Assembly: GCA_965371945.1 (NCBI GenBank)
Contig: CBDVAK010000057.1
Location: 1-14,842 of the forward strand
DNA length: 14,842 nt
Source: CBDVAK01 sp965371945
Lineage (GTDB): Bacteria > Pseudomonadota > Gammaproteobacteria > Competibacterales > JAHEDQ01
Reading direction: 5' to 3'
The notes under the pieces were generated by a model, which worked only from the letters and a program-made list of their open reading frames with translations, ran no database searches and was not told the origin of the DNA. The position numbers and the translations under genes are program-made. Shown here one piece after another: positions 5,388-11,878 of the stretch. How positions within the stretch are numbered: the first letter of the stretch is position 1; each line of letters starts with the position of its first letter.

Positions 5388-7048
5388 GCTCTGGGCCAGG
5401 CAGCCAGCAGCAAACCGCCTCCCAGTAATCCAAGCACCCAGGTGAGCAACGGCGCATCCCACAGCATGGCGGGATGAAAGCCGTCGAGCGCATGGATCAA
5501 TGCAGCGCTGATGATCAGTGCCGCCGCCACCACCGCCATGAAACTGTTCTGATGGTCGCGGCGCAGATCCCGGCGCAGACCCTCCAGTTCCCGCCGCTGT
5601 TCCTCCAGCCGGAGTTGGGCGCGGTTCATGAATCCGGCGGCATCATGGAGCAAACCGGGCAGTTCCGGCAGTTGTTCGGCCCAGCGGGGCAGGTTGTGGC
5701 GAACATTGCGGGCAAAGGCTTCCGGACCCACCTGCTCATTCATCCAGTCTTCGAGAAATGGTTTTGCAGTCTTCCACAGATCGAGGTCCGGGTTCAGCTG
5801 ACGTCCCAAACCTTCGACATAGAGCAGGGTCTTTTGCAGCAGTACCAATTGCGGCTGGACTTCCATGTTGAAGCGGCGGGCGGTCTGAAACAGTCGCAGC
5901 AGGAACAAGCCGAATGAGATTTCCTTGAGGGGGCGGTCGAAGATCGGTTCGCAGACCGTCCGAATGGCCGATTCGAACTCATCCTGACGGGTCCCCTGAG
6001 GCACCCAACCGGACTCTATGTGTAACTGCGCGATACGTCGGTAATCGCGTCTGAAGAAGGCCAGAAAATTGCCGGCCAGATACTGTTTGTCCTCCTGCCC
6101 CAGGGTGCCCATGATGCCGAAATCGACCGCAATATAGCGCGGGTCCTGTGGTCGGGTGGCATCGACGAAGATATTGCCGGGATGCATGTCGGCATGAAAA
6201 AAGCTGTCCCGGAATACCTGGGTGAAGAAGATCAGGACGCCACGCTCGGAGAGCAGTTCGAGGTTGACCCCCAGAGTGCGCAACTGCTCGACATCTCCCA
6301 CCGGCACGCCATGGATACGCTCCATCACCAGCACCCGACGACGGGTCAGCGGCCAATGCACCTCGGGAACATAAAGAATCTGTGAATCCCGGAAATTGCG
6401 CCGCAGCTGTGAGGCATTGCTGGCTTCGCGCACCAGATCGAATTCATCCAGCAAGGTCTTTTCGTACTCGGCGACCACTTCCCGGGGCCGCAACCGGCGC
6501 GCCTGCCGCCAGAAGCGCTCGGCCAGATCGGCAACCGTGTAGAGTAGCTGCACATCGCGGGCGATGACCTTCTGCATCCCCGGACGCGATACCTTGACGA
6601 TGACCTCACCGCCCTCGTGCAGGGTGGCGGCATGCACCTGGGCCACCGACGCGGACGCGATCGGCACGGAATCAAAGCGACTGAACAGCCGGTCGACGGT
6701 CTCGCCCAGATCCTCCTCGATAATACGGATGGCCTGGGCGCCCGGGAACGGCGGCACCCGATCCTGCAGGTGGGCGAGTTCGCGGGCGATGTCATCGGGC
6801 AGCAAATCCTGGCGCGTGGACAGCATCTGCCCGAACTTGACGAATACCGGGCCGAGTTCGACCAGGGCGTGACGTATCCGCTGGCCACGGCTTTGCTGCA
6901 GATCACGAAACCAGTTCCAGGGCAGCAGGTAGCGTACGAAACGGATCGGACGAAACAGGTGGGTGGCCAGGATAATGTCGTCCAGACCGTGACGCAACAG
7001 CACCACGTTGATATGCAGCAGACGCAACGCCTCGCCGGGCCGAATCAT
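5384..7048 (-). CDS. ubiB: Ubiquinone biosynthesis protein UbiB (ABC1/ADCK atypical kinase)
   Basis: A 554-residue UbiB/ABC1 protein needed for aerobic ubiquinone synthesis. The family has a protein-kinase-like fold with ATPase activity. It is thought to help present or extract lipid intermediates at the membrane rather than to phosphorylate proteins. Diagnostic features are all present: the KxGQ motif (Lys71-Gln74 in VKFGQMLSTR), the alanine-rich loop ASASVAQVHAA (131-141) in place of a glycine-rich loop, Lys152 in VKVSRPG, HADMHPGN (285-292) and the metal-binding DFG (309-311). Two C-terminal membrane helices (about 503-520 and 534-550) follow a charged, probably coiled segment (475-499). 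The length is close to that of the E. coli protein. The ATG overlaps the ubiJ stop codon (ATGA) and its own stop codon overlaps the HAD start (ATGA). Confidence 0.97.
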   Translation of the reverse strand: MIRPGEALRLLHINVVLLRHGLDDIILATHLFRPIRFVRYLLPWNWFRDLQQSRGQRIRHALVELGPVFVKFGQMLSTRQDLLPDDIARELAHLQDRVPPFPGAQAIRIIEEDLGETVDRLFSRFDSVPIASASVAQVHAATLHEGGEVIVKVSRPGMQKVIARDVQLLYTVADLAERFWRQARRLRPREVVAEYEKTLLDEFDLVREASNASQLRRNFRDSQILYVPEVHWPLTRRRVLVMERIHGVPVGDVEQLRTLGVNLELLSERGVLIFFTQVFRDSFFHADMHPGNIFVDATRPQDPRYIAVDFGIMGTLGQEDKQYLAGNFLAFFRRDYRRIAQLHIESGWVPQGTRQDEFESAIRTVCEPIFDRPLKEISFGLFLLRLFQTARRFNMEVQPQLVLLQKTLLYVEGLGRQLNPDLDLWKTAKPFLEDWMNEQVGPEAFARNVRHNLPRWAEQLPELPGLLHDAAGFMNRAQLRLEEQRRELEGLRRDLRRDHQNSFMAVVAAALIISAALIHALDGFHPAMLWDAPLLTWVLGLLGGGLLLAAWPRA

Positions 7049-7650
7049 GATTTACGGCTCGCCTCCAGCCGCTCGATACGGGCCTGCATACGATCGAGGT
7101 CGGCACGCAGGGTATCGACTTCATCCAGAAAGCTGTCGACCTGGCTGGAGGCGGGCAGATCACGGCTTTCCTCCTGCAGATACTCCGAGGTGTTGCGCGC
7201 CAGGCTGTCCGCGAAACGCTGCCCCCAGCTACCGGCATCGCGCAGCAGATTGCCGATCTGATGGGCCACCACATCGCCGGTGACGCGCGACAACGCTTCC
7301 TCCCAATCGAACTCCACTGCCATCAACAGGGCGTGGAACTGCTGGCCCAGGGCAGTGTCACCGCGGTACTCCACATCCACCCCGGTCGCACCCACGCTGC
7401 CGAGCCTGGCCAGCGCCAGCGGTGTACCAATCAAGGTGACATCGGCCTCGCCGGCGTAGGCATCGGTGACCTGGACTCGGCCGGCGGCGGGAAACAGATA
7501 GAGGGTGGTGGCCAGGACCGGCAGGTCGATCGCCAGTACCCGACCCTGCAGCGACTCCAGCCGTGCCGCCACTTCCGGGTCCATGGCCAGATAGCGGTTG
7601 AGCGCAGCCTCGGCAATCCCGGCCAGCAGGGTGGTGGGTGTGGCGCTCAC
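7045..7650 (-). CDS. ubiJ: Ubiquinone biosynthesis accessory factor UbiJ (SCP2 domain)
   Basis: A 201-residue protein matching the E. coli UbiJ length. The N-terminal two thirds are an SCP2-type lipid-binding domain. Examples are LLAGIAEAALNRYLAMDPEV near the start, GEADVTLIGTPLALARL in the middle, then VEYRGDTALGQQFHALL and FDWEEALSRVTGDVVAHQIG. The C-terminus (about 165-199) is a predicted coiled coil, VDSFLDEVDTLRADLDRMQ. UbiJ works with UbiK and the UbiEFGHI complex and probably binds the ubiquinone lipid tail. The start is GTG 7650, which overlaps the RDD gene stop codon as GTGA. The same frame is open far upstream, but that part lies over the RDD gene. Its TGA overlaps the ubiB ATG. The start codon is inferred from the overlap and the length. 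Confidence 0.93.
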   Translation of the reverse strand: MSATPTTLLAGIAEAALNRYLAMDPEVAARLESLQGRVLAIDLPVLATTLYLFPAAGRVQVTDAYAGEADVTLIGTPLALARLGSVGATGVDVEYRGDTALGQQFHALLMAVEFDWEEALSRVTGDVVAHQIGNLLRDAGSWGQRFADSLARNTSEYLQEESRDLPASSQVDSFLDEVDTLRADLDRMQARIERLEASRKS

Positions 7651-8135
7651 GGGCCCGCCAGATTGTCGCGCAGAATCTGCTCGCCATCCTCGATGATGAC
7701 CAGGGTACCCGCGATCTTGTCGTGCCAGCCCTGTTTGCGACGGTCCCATGCAATCCATAGAAACCCCAGGAAAAATACCAGCGCGGACACGAAGTAACCG
7801 AGATAGCGCAACACACAACGCCCCAACCCGGGTCTTTCGCCACTGCGGGCATCGATGATGCGACAGCTCATCAGCAATTTGCCCGGTGTACCACCGTAGA
7901 TATGCCACAGCACCACCGTGATAGTTGCCGGCAACAGGTACTCCAGCACCAGCAACATGGTCGGGGTCCGGCTGAGATCCGCTTGCGCCAGCAAATCCGG
8001 GTTGCCGGCGCTCAGCAGGAACAGCAGCAGCATGGTTACCATGGCAATCAACACGCTGTCGATCAGACCGGCAACCAGCCGGCGCCAGAAACCTGCGTAA
8101 CGCAGTGCCGGCATTGACGCGGTCCCGGGCGTCAC
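7647..8135 (-). CDS. RDD-family membrane protein
   Basis: A 162-residue inner-membrane protein of the RDD family, named for conserved Arg and Asp residues. Here these are Arg18/Arg19 and Asp26 in GFWRRLVAGLIDSVL and Asp139 in KQGWHDKIAGT. Three membrane segments are visible at about 20-43, 60-81 and 110-130, with the typical GGTPGKLLM loop (81-89) between the second and third. The function of the family is not settled. Some members have been linked to ion transport. It lies between ubiE and ubiJ, which are adjacent in E. coli, and is joined to both by GTGA stop/start overlaps, so it is co-translated with ubiquinone genes. The start may be GTG 8135, which makes the overlap, or ATG 8114 at residue 8. 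Confidence 0.9.
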   Translation of the reverse strand: MTPGTASMPALRYAGFWRRLVAGLIDSVLIAMVTMLLLFLLSAGNPDLLAQADLSRTPTMLLVLEYLLPATITVVLWHIYGGTPGKLLMSCRIIDARSGERPGLGRCVLRYLGYFVSALVFFLGFLWIAWDRRKQGWHDKIAGTLVIIEDGEQILRDNLAGP

Positions 8136-8881
8136 AGCTTATAGCCTTTGTGCAGGGCCACGATTCCACCGGACAGGTTGTGATAATCGCAGCGTTCGAA
8201 CCCGGCGGTCTCCATCATTGCCATCAAGGTCCGCTGATCGGGATGCATGCGGATGGACTCGGCCAGATAGCGATAGCTGTCGGCGTCCCCAGCCACCAGG
8301 CGACCGATCAACGGCAGCATGGCGAACGAATAGAGATCATAGGCGGGCTTCAAACCGGGGGTGACGGGTCTGGAAAACTCCAGTACCAGCAATCGGCCCC
8401 CGGCCCGGAGCGTGCGGTAGATAGCGGCCAGGGCCCGCGCCTTGTCGGTGACGTTGCGCAACCCGAAAGCCATGGTCACGCAATCGAAACTGTCGTCGGC
8501 AAACGGCAGGCGCTGCGCATCCGCGAGCACGAAATCGACATTGTCGAGCAGACCGGCATCAGCCAACCGATCACGGCCATTGGCGAGCATGGACTCATTG
8601 ATATCGGCAAGCACGACCCGGCCGTCACCGCCCACCAGCGGTGACATGCGCTCACTCAGGTCACCGGTGCCACCGGCCAGATCCAGTACCCGTTCACCGG
8701 GGCGCAACCGTGCGGCATTGACCGCGAACCGCTTCCACAAGCGGTGCACACCCATCGACATGAGATCGTTCATCACATCGTAACGGTCTGCCACTGAGTC
8801 GAACACCTGCCCGACCAGACCGGCCTTGTCCGTGCTCGGCACCTGGCGATAACCAAAGTCCGTGGTGTCGTCGTCGTTCAC
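8132..8881 (-). CDS. ubiE: UbiE C-methyltransferase (ubiquinone/menaquinone biosynthesis)
   Basis: A 249-residue SAM-dependent methyltransferase. UbiE methylates the benzoquinol ring in ubiquinone synthesis and, where present, demethylmenaquinol. The family signature YDVMNDLMSMGVHRLWK (34-50) is followed by the SAM-binding motif VLDLAGGTGDLS (65-76), the acidic end ADINESML (92-99), DAQRLPFADDSFD (121-133), AFGLRNVTDK (138-147) and LEFSRP (167-172). The protein ends in the usual GGIVALHKGYK. Its length is close to that of E. coli UbiE. The start is GTG 8881, preceded by GAGGA with an 8-nt spacing. It lies 11 bp after the DUF971 gene, and its TGA overlaps the RDD start. Confidence 0.97.
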   Translation of the reverse strand: MNDDDTTDFGYRQVPSTDKAGLVGQVFDSVADRYDVMNDLMSMGVHRLWKRFAVNAARLRPGERVLDLAGGTGDLSERMSPLVGGDGRVVLADINESMLANGRDRLADAGLLDNVDFVLADAQRLPFADDSFDCVTMAFGLRNVTDKARALAAIYRTLRAGGRLLVLEFSRPVTPGLKPAYDLYSFAMLPLIGRLVAGDADSYRYLAESIRMHPDQRTLMAMMETAGFERCDYHNLSGGIVALHKGYKL

Positions 8882-8892
8882 GCGATTAATCC

Positions 8893-9261
8893 TCAGTCGC
8901 GGGAAGTCTGCCGACGCTGGTAGCCGGCGGCCTTCAGCCGCTCCAGATAGCTGTGCCAGTTGCGCTCGTAGTGGGTGGCCAGCTCATGAAGTTCGGTCCA
9001 GGTGTAGATACCGGTGTTGTGGCCATCGTCGAATACCAGCTTGACGCCGTAGTGGCCGACCGGCTCGATGGCATCGATGGTAACGTCCTCCTTGCCGGTC
9101 TGCAGCACTTCCTGGCCCGGCCCGTGGCCACGCACTTCGGCGGACGGCGAAAACACTCTGAGGTACTCGCAGGTCAGGCTGTAGCGGTTGCCATCGTCGA
9201 ATGCAACCTCCAGCACACCCGATCGCTGGTGGAGCTTGAGCTCGGTGACATTGGTGGACAT
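8893..9261 (-). CDS. DUF971 domain protein (GBBH-like N-terminal domain)
   Basis: A 122-residue single-domain protein of the DUF971 family, related to the N-terminal zinc-binding domain of gamma-butyrobetaine hydroxylase. Typical elements are LEVAFDDGNRYSLTCEYLRV (17-36), IEPVGHYGVKLVFDDGHNTG (65-84) and IYTWTELHELA (85-95). The two DDG turns and the WT segment are the family hallmarks. The role is unknown. Genes of this family commonly sit between hslU and ubiE in gammaproteobacteria, as here: it follows hslU by about 50 bp and precedes ubiE by 11 bp. The start is ATG 9261, with a GGAG ribosome site about 8 nt upstream. Confidence 0.9.
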   Translation of the reverse strand: MSTNVTELKLHQRSGVLEVAFDDGNRYSLTCEYLRVFSPSAEVRGHGPGQEVLQTGKEDVTIDAIEPVGHYGVKLVFDDGHNTGIYTWTELHELATHYERNWHSYLERLKAAGYQRRQTSRD

Positions 9262-9311
9262 GGTGGATACTCCAGGATACCGGTTGACGGGTCGCGCCGG
9301 GATGTCAGGGG

Positions 9312-10646
9312 TCAGAGAATATAGCGGGTCAGATCCTGATCCTGTATCACCCCGGCCAGATAGCGGTCAACGTATGCGGCATCGATACAGATCGTTTCGC
9401 TGGAGCGGTCGGCGGCTTCGAACGAGATCTCCTCGAGCAGGCGCTCCATCACCGTATGCAGGCGGCGCGCGCCGATATTCTCGGTAGTTTCGTTGGCCTC
9501 GTAGGCGATCTCGGCCACCCGTCGGACGCCGTCTTTGGTAAACTCGAGCACCACCTGCTCGGTTTCCATCAAAGCCGCGTACTGCTCGGTCAGTGACGCA
9601 TCGGGTTCGGTCAGAATACGCACGAAGTCATCCACAGTCAGCGCCTTTAACTCGACCCGGATCGGCAACCGCCCCTGCAACTCGGGGATCAGGTCGGAGG
9701 GCTTCGACACGTGGAAAGCACCAGAGGCGATAAACAGAATGTGGTCAGTCTTGACCATGCCGTACTTGGTGGTCACGGTCGAGCCTTCCACCAGCGGCAG
9801 CAGATCGCGCTGCACGCCTTCGCGGGACACATCCGGACCCCCGTGTTCGCCACGTTTGGCCACCTTGTCCAGCTCATCGAGAAATACGATCCCGTTCTGT
9901 TCGACACTTTCGAGCGCGCTGAGCTTGATCTCTTCGTCGTTGACCATGCGTGCGGCTTCTTCCTCGGTCAGCAGCTTGCGCGCCTCGCGAATGGGCAATT
10001 TGCGGGCAGTGGTACGGTTGCCACCGATATTCTGAAACATGCCCTGCAACTGGCTGGTCAACTCTTCCATCCCGGGTGGCGCCATGATCTCGACACTGGG
10101 CGGGCGGGATGCCAACTCCACCTCGATCTCGCGATCATCAAGCTCGCCCGAGCGCAGTTTGTCGCGAAACCGGGCACGGGTTGTCGAGGTGTCGGGCGGT
10201 GTCGGTTCGTTGGCAAAACCCACGCTGCGTGGTTTCGGCAGCAAAGCATCGAGCACGCGCTCTTCAGCGGCTTCCTCGGCGCGATGACGCACTTTGTGCG
10301 TTTCGGTTTCACGGGTCATCTTGATCGCCATATCCATCAAATCACGAATGATGGACTCGACATCGCGCCCGACATAACCCACTTCGGTGAACTTGGTGGC
10401 TTCGATCTTGATGAACGGTGCATTCGCCAGACGCGCCAGCCGGCGGGCAATCTCGGTCTTGCCGACGCCGGTGGGCCCGATCATGAGTATGTTCTTGGGG
10501 GTGATCTCGTTGCGCAGTTCCTCAGCCACCTGCATTCGGCGCCAGCGATTGCGCAAAGCGATCGCGACCGCCCGCTTGGCGGCGTCCTGCCCGACTATAT
10601 GCTTGTCGAGCTCCTGAACGATTTCCCGTGGTGTCATCTGCGACAT
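9312..10646 (-). CDS. hslU: HslU, ATPase subunit of the HslVU protease
   Basis: A 444-residue AAA+ unfoldase (E. coli HslU has 443) that unfolds proteins and feeds them to HslV. Walker A is GPTGVGKT (57-64), the pore loop is GYVGRD (90-95), the intermediate domain is about 110-243 and Walker B is IVFLDELD (253-260). Sensor and arginine-finger regions follow around PELQGRLPIR (321-330) and NIGARRLHTVMER (390-402). The C-terminus RYIL is the tail that docks into HslV and activates it. The start is ATG 10646 (MSQMTPREIVQELDKHIVGQ), with AAAGGA about 7 nt upstream. The frame is open upstream to 10823, but that extension lies over hslV. The gap to hslV is 79 bp, so the two genes are probably in one operon. 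Confidence 0.97.
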   Translation of the reverse strand: MSQMTPREIVQELDKHIVGQDAAKRAVAIALRNRWRRMQVAEELRNEITPKNILMIGPTGVGKTEIARRLARLANAPFIKIEATKFTEVGYVGRDVESIIRDLMDMAIKMTRETETHKVRHRAEEAAEERVLDALLPKPRSVGFANEPTPPDTSTTRARFRDKLRSGELDDREIEVELASRPPSVEIMAPPGMEELTSQLQGMFQNIGGNRTTARKLPIREARKLLTEEEAARMVNDEEIKLSALESVEQNGIVFLDELDKVAKRGEHGGPDVSREGVQRDLLPLVEGSTVTTKYGMVKTDHILFIASGAFHVSKPSDLIPELQGRLPIRVELKALTVDDFVRILTEPDASLTEQYAALMETEQVVLEFTKDGVRRVAEIAYEANETTENIGARRLHTVMERLLEEISFEAADRSSETICIDAAYVDRYLAGVIQDQDLTRYIL

Positions 10647-10725
10647 CCGCAAATCCTTTCGATGGTAGTCCCGCACCCAGCCGGTCGGCGCCTGGTCGGC
10701 GACGACCCGGACTGGTGCTATGACA

Positions 10726-11268
10726 TCAACCCGACTCCAGCATCTCGACGGTGAGCTGGTGGTTGGTATAGATGCAGATATCAGCGGCGATGGCGAGTGA
10801 TTTCTCGACGATGGTGCGGGCATCGAAATCAGTGTTGTCGATCAGCGCACGGGCCGCGGCCTCCGCATAGCCACCACCGGATCCGATGGCCGTCAACTGG
10901 TGCTCGGGCTCGATCACGTCGCCATTGCCGGACAAGGTCAGCGTGGTGCTGTCATCGGCGACGATGAGCAAGGCCTCCAACCGTCTCAGCATGCGGTCGG
11001 TACGCCAGTCCTTGGCCAGTTCGACCGCGGAACGGGTGAGGTTGCCACCATGCTGCTCCAACTTGCCTTCGAAGCGCTCAAACAGCGTAAACGCGTCTGC
11101 GGTGCCGCCGGCAAAACCGGCGATCACCTGGCCACCGTGCAACCTCCTGACCTTGCGGGCATTTCCCTTCATGATCACATTGCCCAACGTCACCTGCCCG
11201 TCACCGCCGACCACCACCTGGTTGCCGCGGCGTACTGCCAAAATTGTCGTGCCTCGTGCCTGCTCCAC
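10726..11268 (-). CDS. hslV: HslV, peptidase subunit of the HslVU protease
   Basis: A 180-residue threonine protease of the proteasome beta type that forms a double hexamer capped by HslU. The predicted nucleophile is Thr7 in RGTTILAVRR. With Thr7 counted as residue 1, Asp23, Lys39 and Ser130 (IGSGGG) fall at the family's active-site positions 17, 33 and 124. Further hallmarks are GFAGGTADAFTLFERFE (51-67), AVELAKDWRTDRMLRRLEAL (81-100) and the end ICIYTNH (164-170). The start is GTG 11268, preceded by AGGGG. It adds MEQARG before the catalytic threonine, where E. coli has only Met, and no start codon lies right at the threonine, so a six-residue propeptide must be removed. This is the first gene of the minus-strand block. 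Confidence 0.97.
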   Translation of the reverse strand: MEQARGTTILAVRRGNQVVVGGDGQVTLGNVIMKGNARKVRRLHGGQVIAGFAGGTADAFTLFERFEGKLEQHGGNLTRSAVELAKDWRTDRMLRRLEALLIVADDSTTLTLSGNGDVIEPEHQLTAIGSGGGYAEAAARALIDNTDFDARTIVEKSLAIAADICIYTNHQLTVEMLESG

Positions 11269-11293
11269 GTCTCACCCCTGTCGATCCTGGCCG

Positions 11294-11306
11294 GATTGTA
11301 TACCTG
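11294..11306 (-). promoter_or_regulatory. Candidate hslV promoter (-10 region)
   Basis: On the minus strand CAGGTATACAATC contains TACAAT (11300-11295), a five-of-six -10 box that would start transcription about 20 nt before the hslV GTG. The -35 region is poor. The same 13 bases stand before the gamma-glutamyltransferase gene at 2006-2018, at a similar distance from the start. I saw no sigma-32 heat-shock promoter (CTTGAA / CCCCAT), which drives hslVU in E. coli. Confidence 0.35.
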
Positions 11307-11353
11307 TCGCACCGCGACCGAAATCCGATATGCGAATGCTGTCCGTCACCCGG

Positions 11354-11392
11354 AAATAAAAAAGCCCCAGGTAAGGGGGGAGAACCTGGGGC
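11354..11392 (-). terminator. Strong intrinsic terminator on the minus strand
   Basis: A perfect 9-bp stem GCCCCAGGT / ACCTGGGGC (11392-11384 with 11372-11364, read on the minus strand) closes an 11-nt C-rich loop and is followed at once by TTTTTTATTT. It ends minus-strand transcription coming from polA, the small exported-protein gene or the candidate small RNA. It isolates hslV from that upstream transcription. Confidence 0.9.
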
Positions 11393-11470
11393 CAACTACC
11401 CGGCTTTGGGGAAACCGGGCGATGCCCACTCAGGGAGGGGAGCGGGCGAGCGTCGGTTGCACGCGCTCAG
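11354..11470 (-). ncRNA. Candidate small RNA with C-rich hairpin loops
   Basis: In the 263-bp gap between hslV and the small exported-protein gene, the minus strand folds into four consecutive hairpins. H1 (11468-11448) has stem GAGCG/CGCTC. H2 (11447-11424) has an 8-bp stem GCCCGCTC/GAGTGGGC and loop CCCTCCCT. H3 (11419-11399) has stem CCCGG/CCGGG with TTT/AAA above a bulge and loop CCCC. H4 (11392-11364) is the terminator, with loop TCTCCCCCCTT. Three loops are thus almost pure pyrimidine and C-rich, ready to pair with G-rich ribosome sites, as in the C-loop sRNAs of other bacteria. A possible -10 box TATATC lies at 11477-11472 and would start the RNA close to H1, but its -35 is weak. E. 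coli also has a small RNA (Spot 42) downstream of polA. Whether this is an independent RNA or the 3' end of the polA mRNA is not decided. Confidence 0.5.
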
Positions 11471-11531
11471 TGATATAGGAACATGTTGCACAGGAAAAGT
11501 TCACTGACACTGATTGAATAACCCAAACCCG

Positions 11532-11876
11532 TCAACGGCGTCCCGGTACCGGTCGTACGCCGCGCGGCGCACCGCTGGAACCGGATAGATTGCCGTAGTT
11601 GCGAACAGCAGGCGTGCGCCCGAAAGTCTGAGTATCCGGCAACCGTTCAACACCCGAGCCACGCCGTTGTGCATGCGGAACGTCATTGGGCGTCAAAGGA
11701 CCGGCGGCCGGTGGCGGCAGCGGGCCCGCGGCGGTGGCGGGTGGCCTGGTTGCCGGTACCCGCGAATCGAACGAAGCGCCCGGGTCCACCGCTTTGAACC
11801 CGAACCGCGGTGCTTGTTCGGCCCCCACCGGCGCCATCACCAGGATCACTGCCGCCGCCCACCAGGATACGCGCAC
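11532..11876 (-). CDS. Small proline-rich exported protein of unknown function
   Basis: I do not recognise this 114-residue protein. It begins MRVSWWAAAVILVMAPVGAEQ, a short signal peptide with a likely cut after APVGA. The mature part is poor in structure and rich in Pro, Gly, Ala and Arg, for example TRPPATAAGPLPPPAAGPL, and ends GVRPVPGRR. I chose GTG 11876, which comes 2 bp after the polA stop codon and has GAGG about 10 nt upstream. The frame is open further to a TTG at 11897, inside polA, but that would spoil the signal peptide. It is on the polA strand, probably co-transcribed, and precedes the terminator at 11392-11354. The signal peptide and codon pattern argue for a real gene. A function is not proposed. 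Confidence 0.6.
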   Translation of the reverse strand: MRVSWWAAAVILVMAPVGAEQAPRFGFKAVDPGASFDSRVPATRPPATAAGPLPPPAAGPLTPNDVPHAQRRGSGVERLPDTQTFGRTPAVRNYGNLSGSSGAPRGVRPVPGRR

Positions 11877-11878
11877 CG

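Noticed and set aside
7651..8169. A long open frame continuing upstream of ubiJ
   Set aside because: It is the RDD gene and the end of ubiE read in another frame. UbiJ family likeness begins only at 7650.
10647..10823. A longer HslU starting at 10823
   Set aside because: The extra 59 residues lie over hslV and have no family likeness. ATG 10646 matches the known HslU start and has a good ribosome site.
11269..11353. Sigma-32 heat-shock promoter before hslV
   Set aside because: No CTTGAA / CCCCAT pair at suitable spacing could be found.
11364..11447. CsrB/RsmZ-like RNA on the plus strand, because the same hairpins show GGGGA and GGGA loops when read that way
   Set aside because: The T-run terminator signal and the candidate -10 box are on the minus strand. 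The plus strand has no terminator after its last hairpin. It remains a weak alternative.
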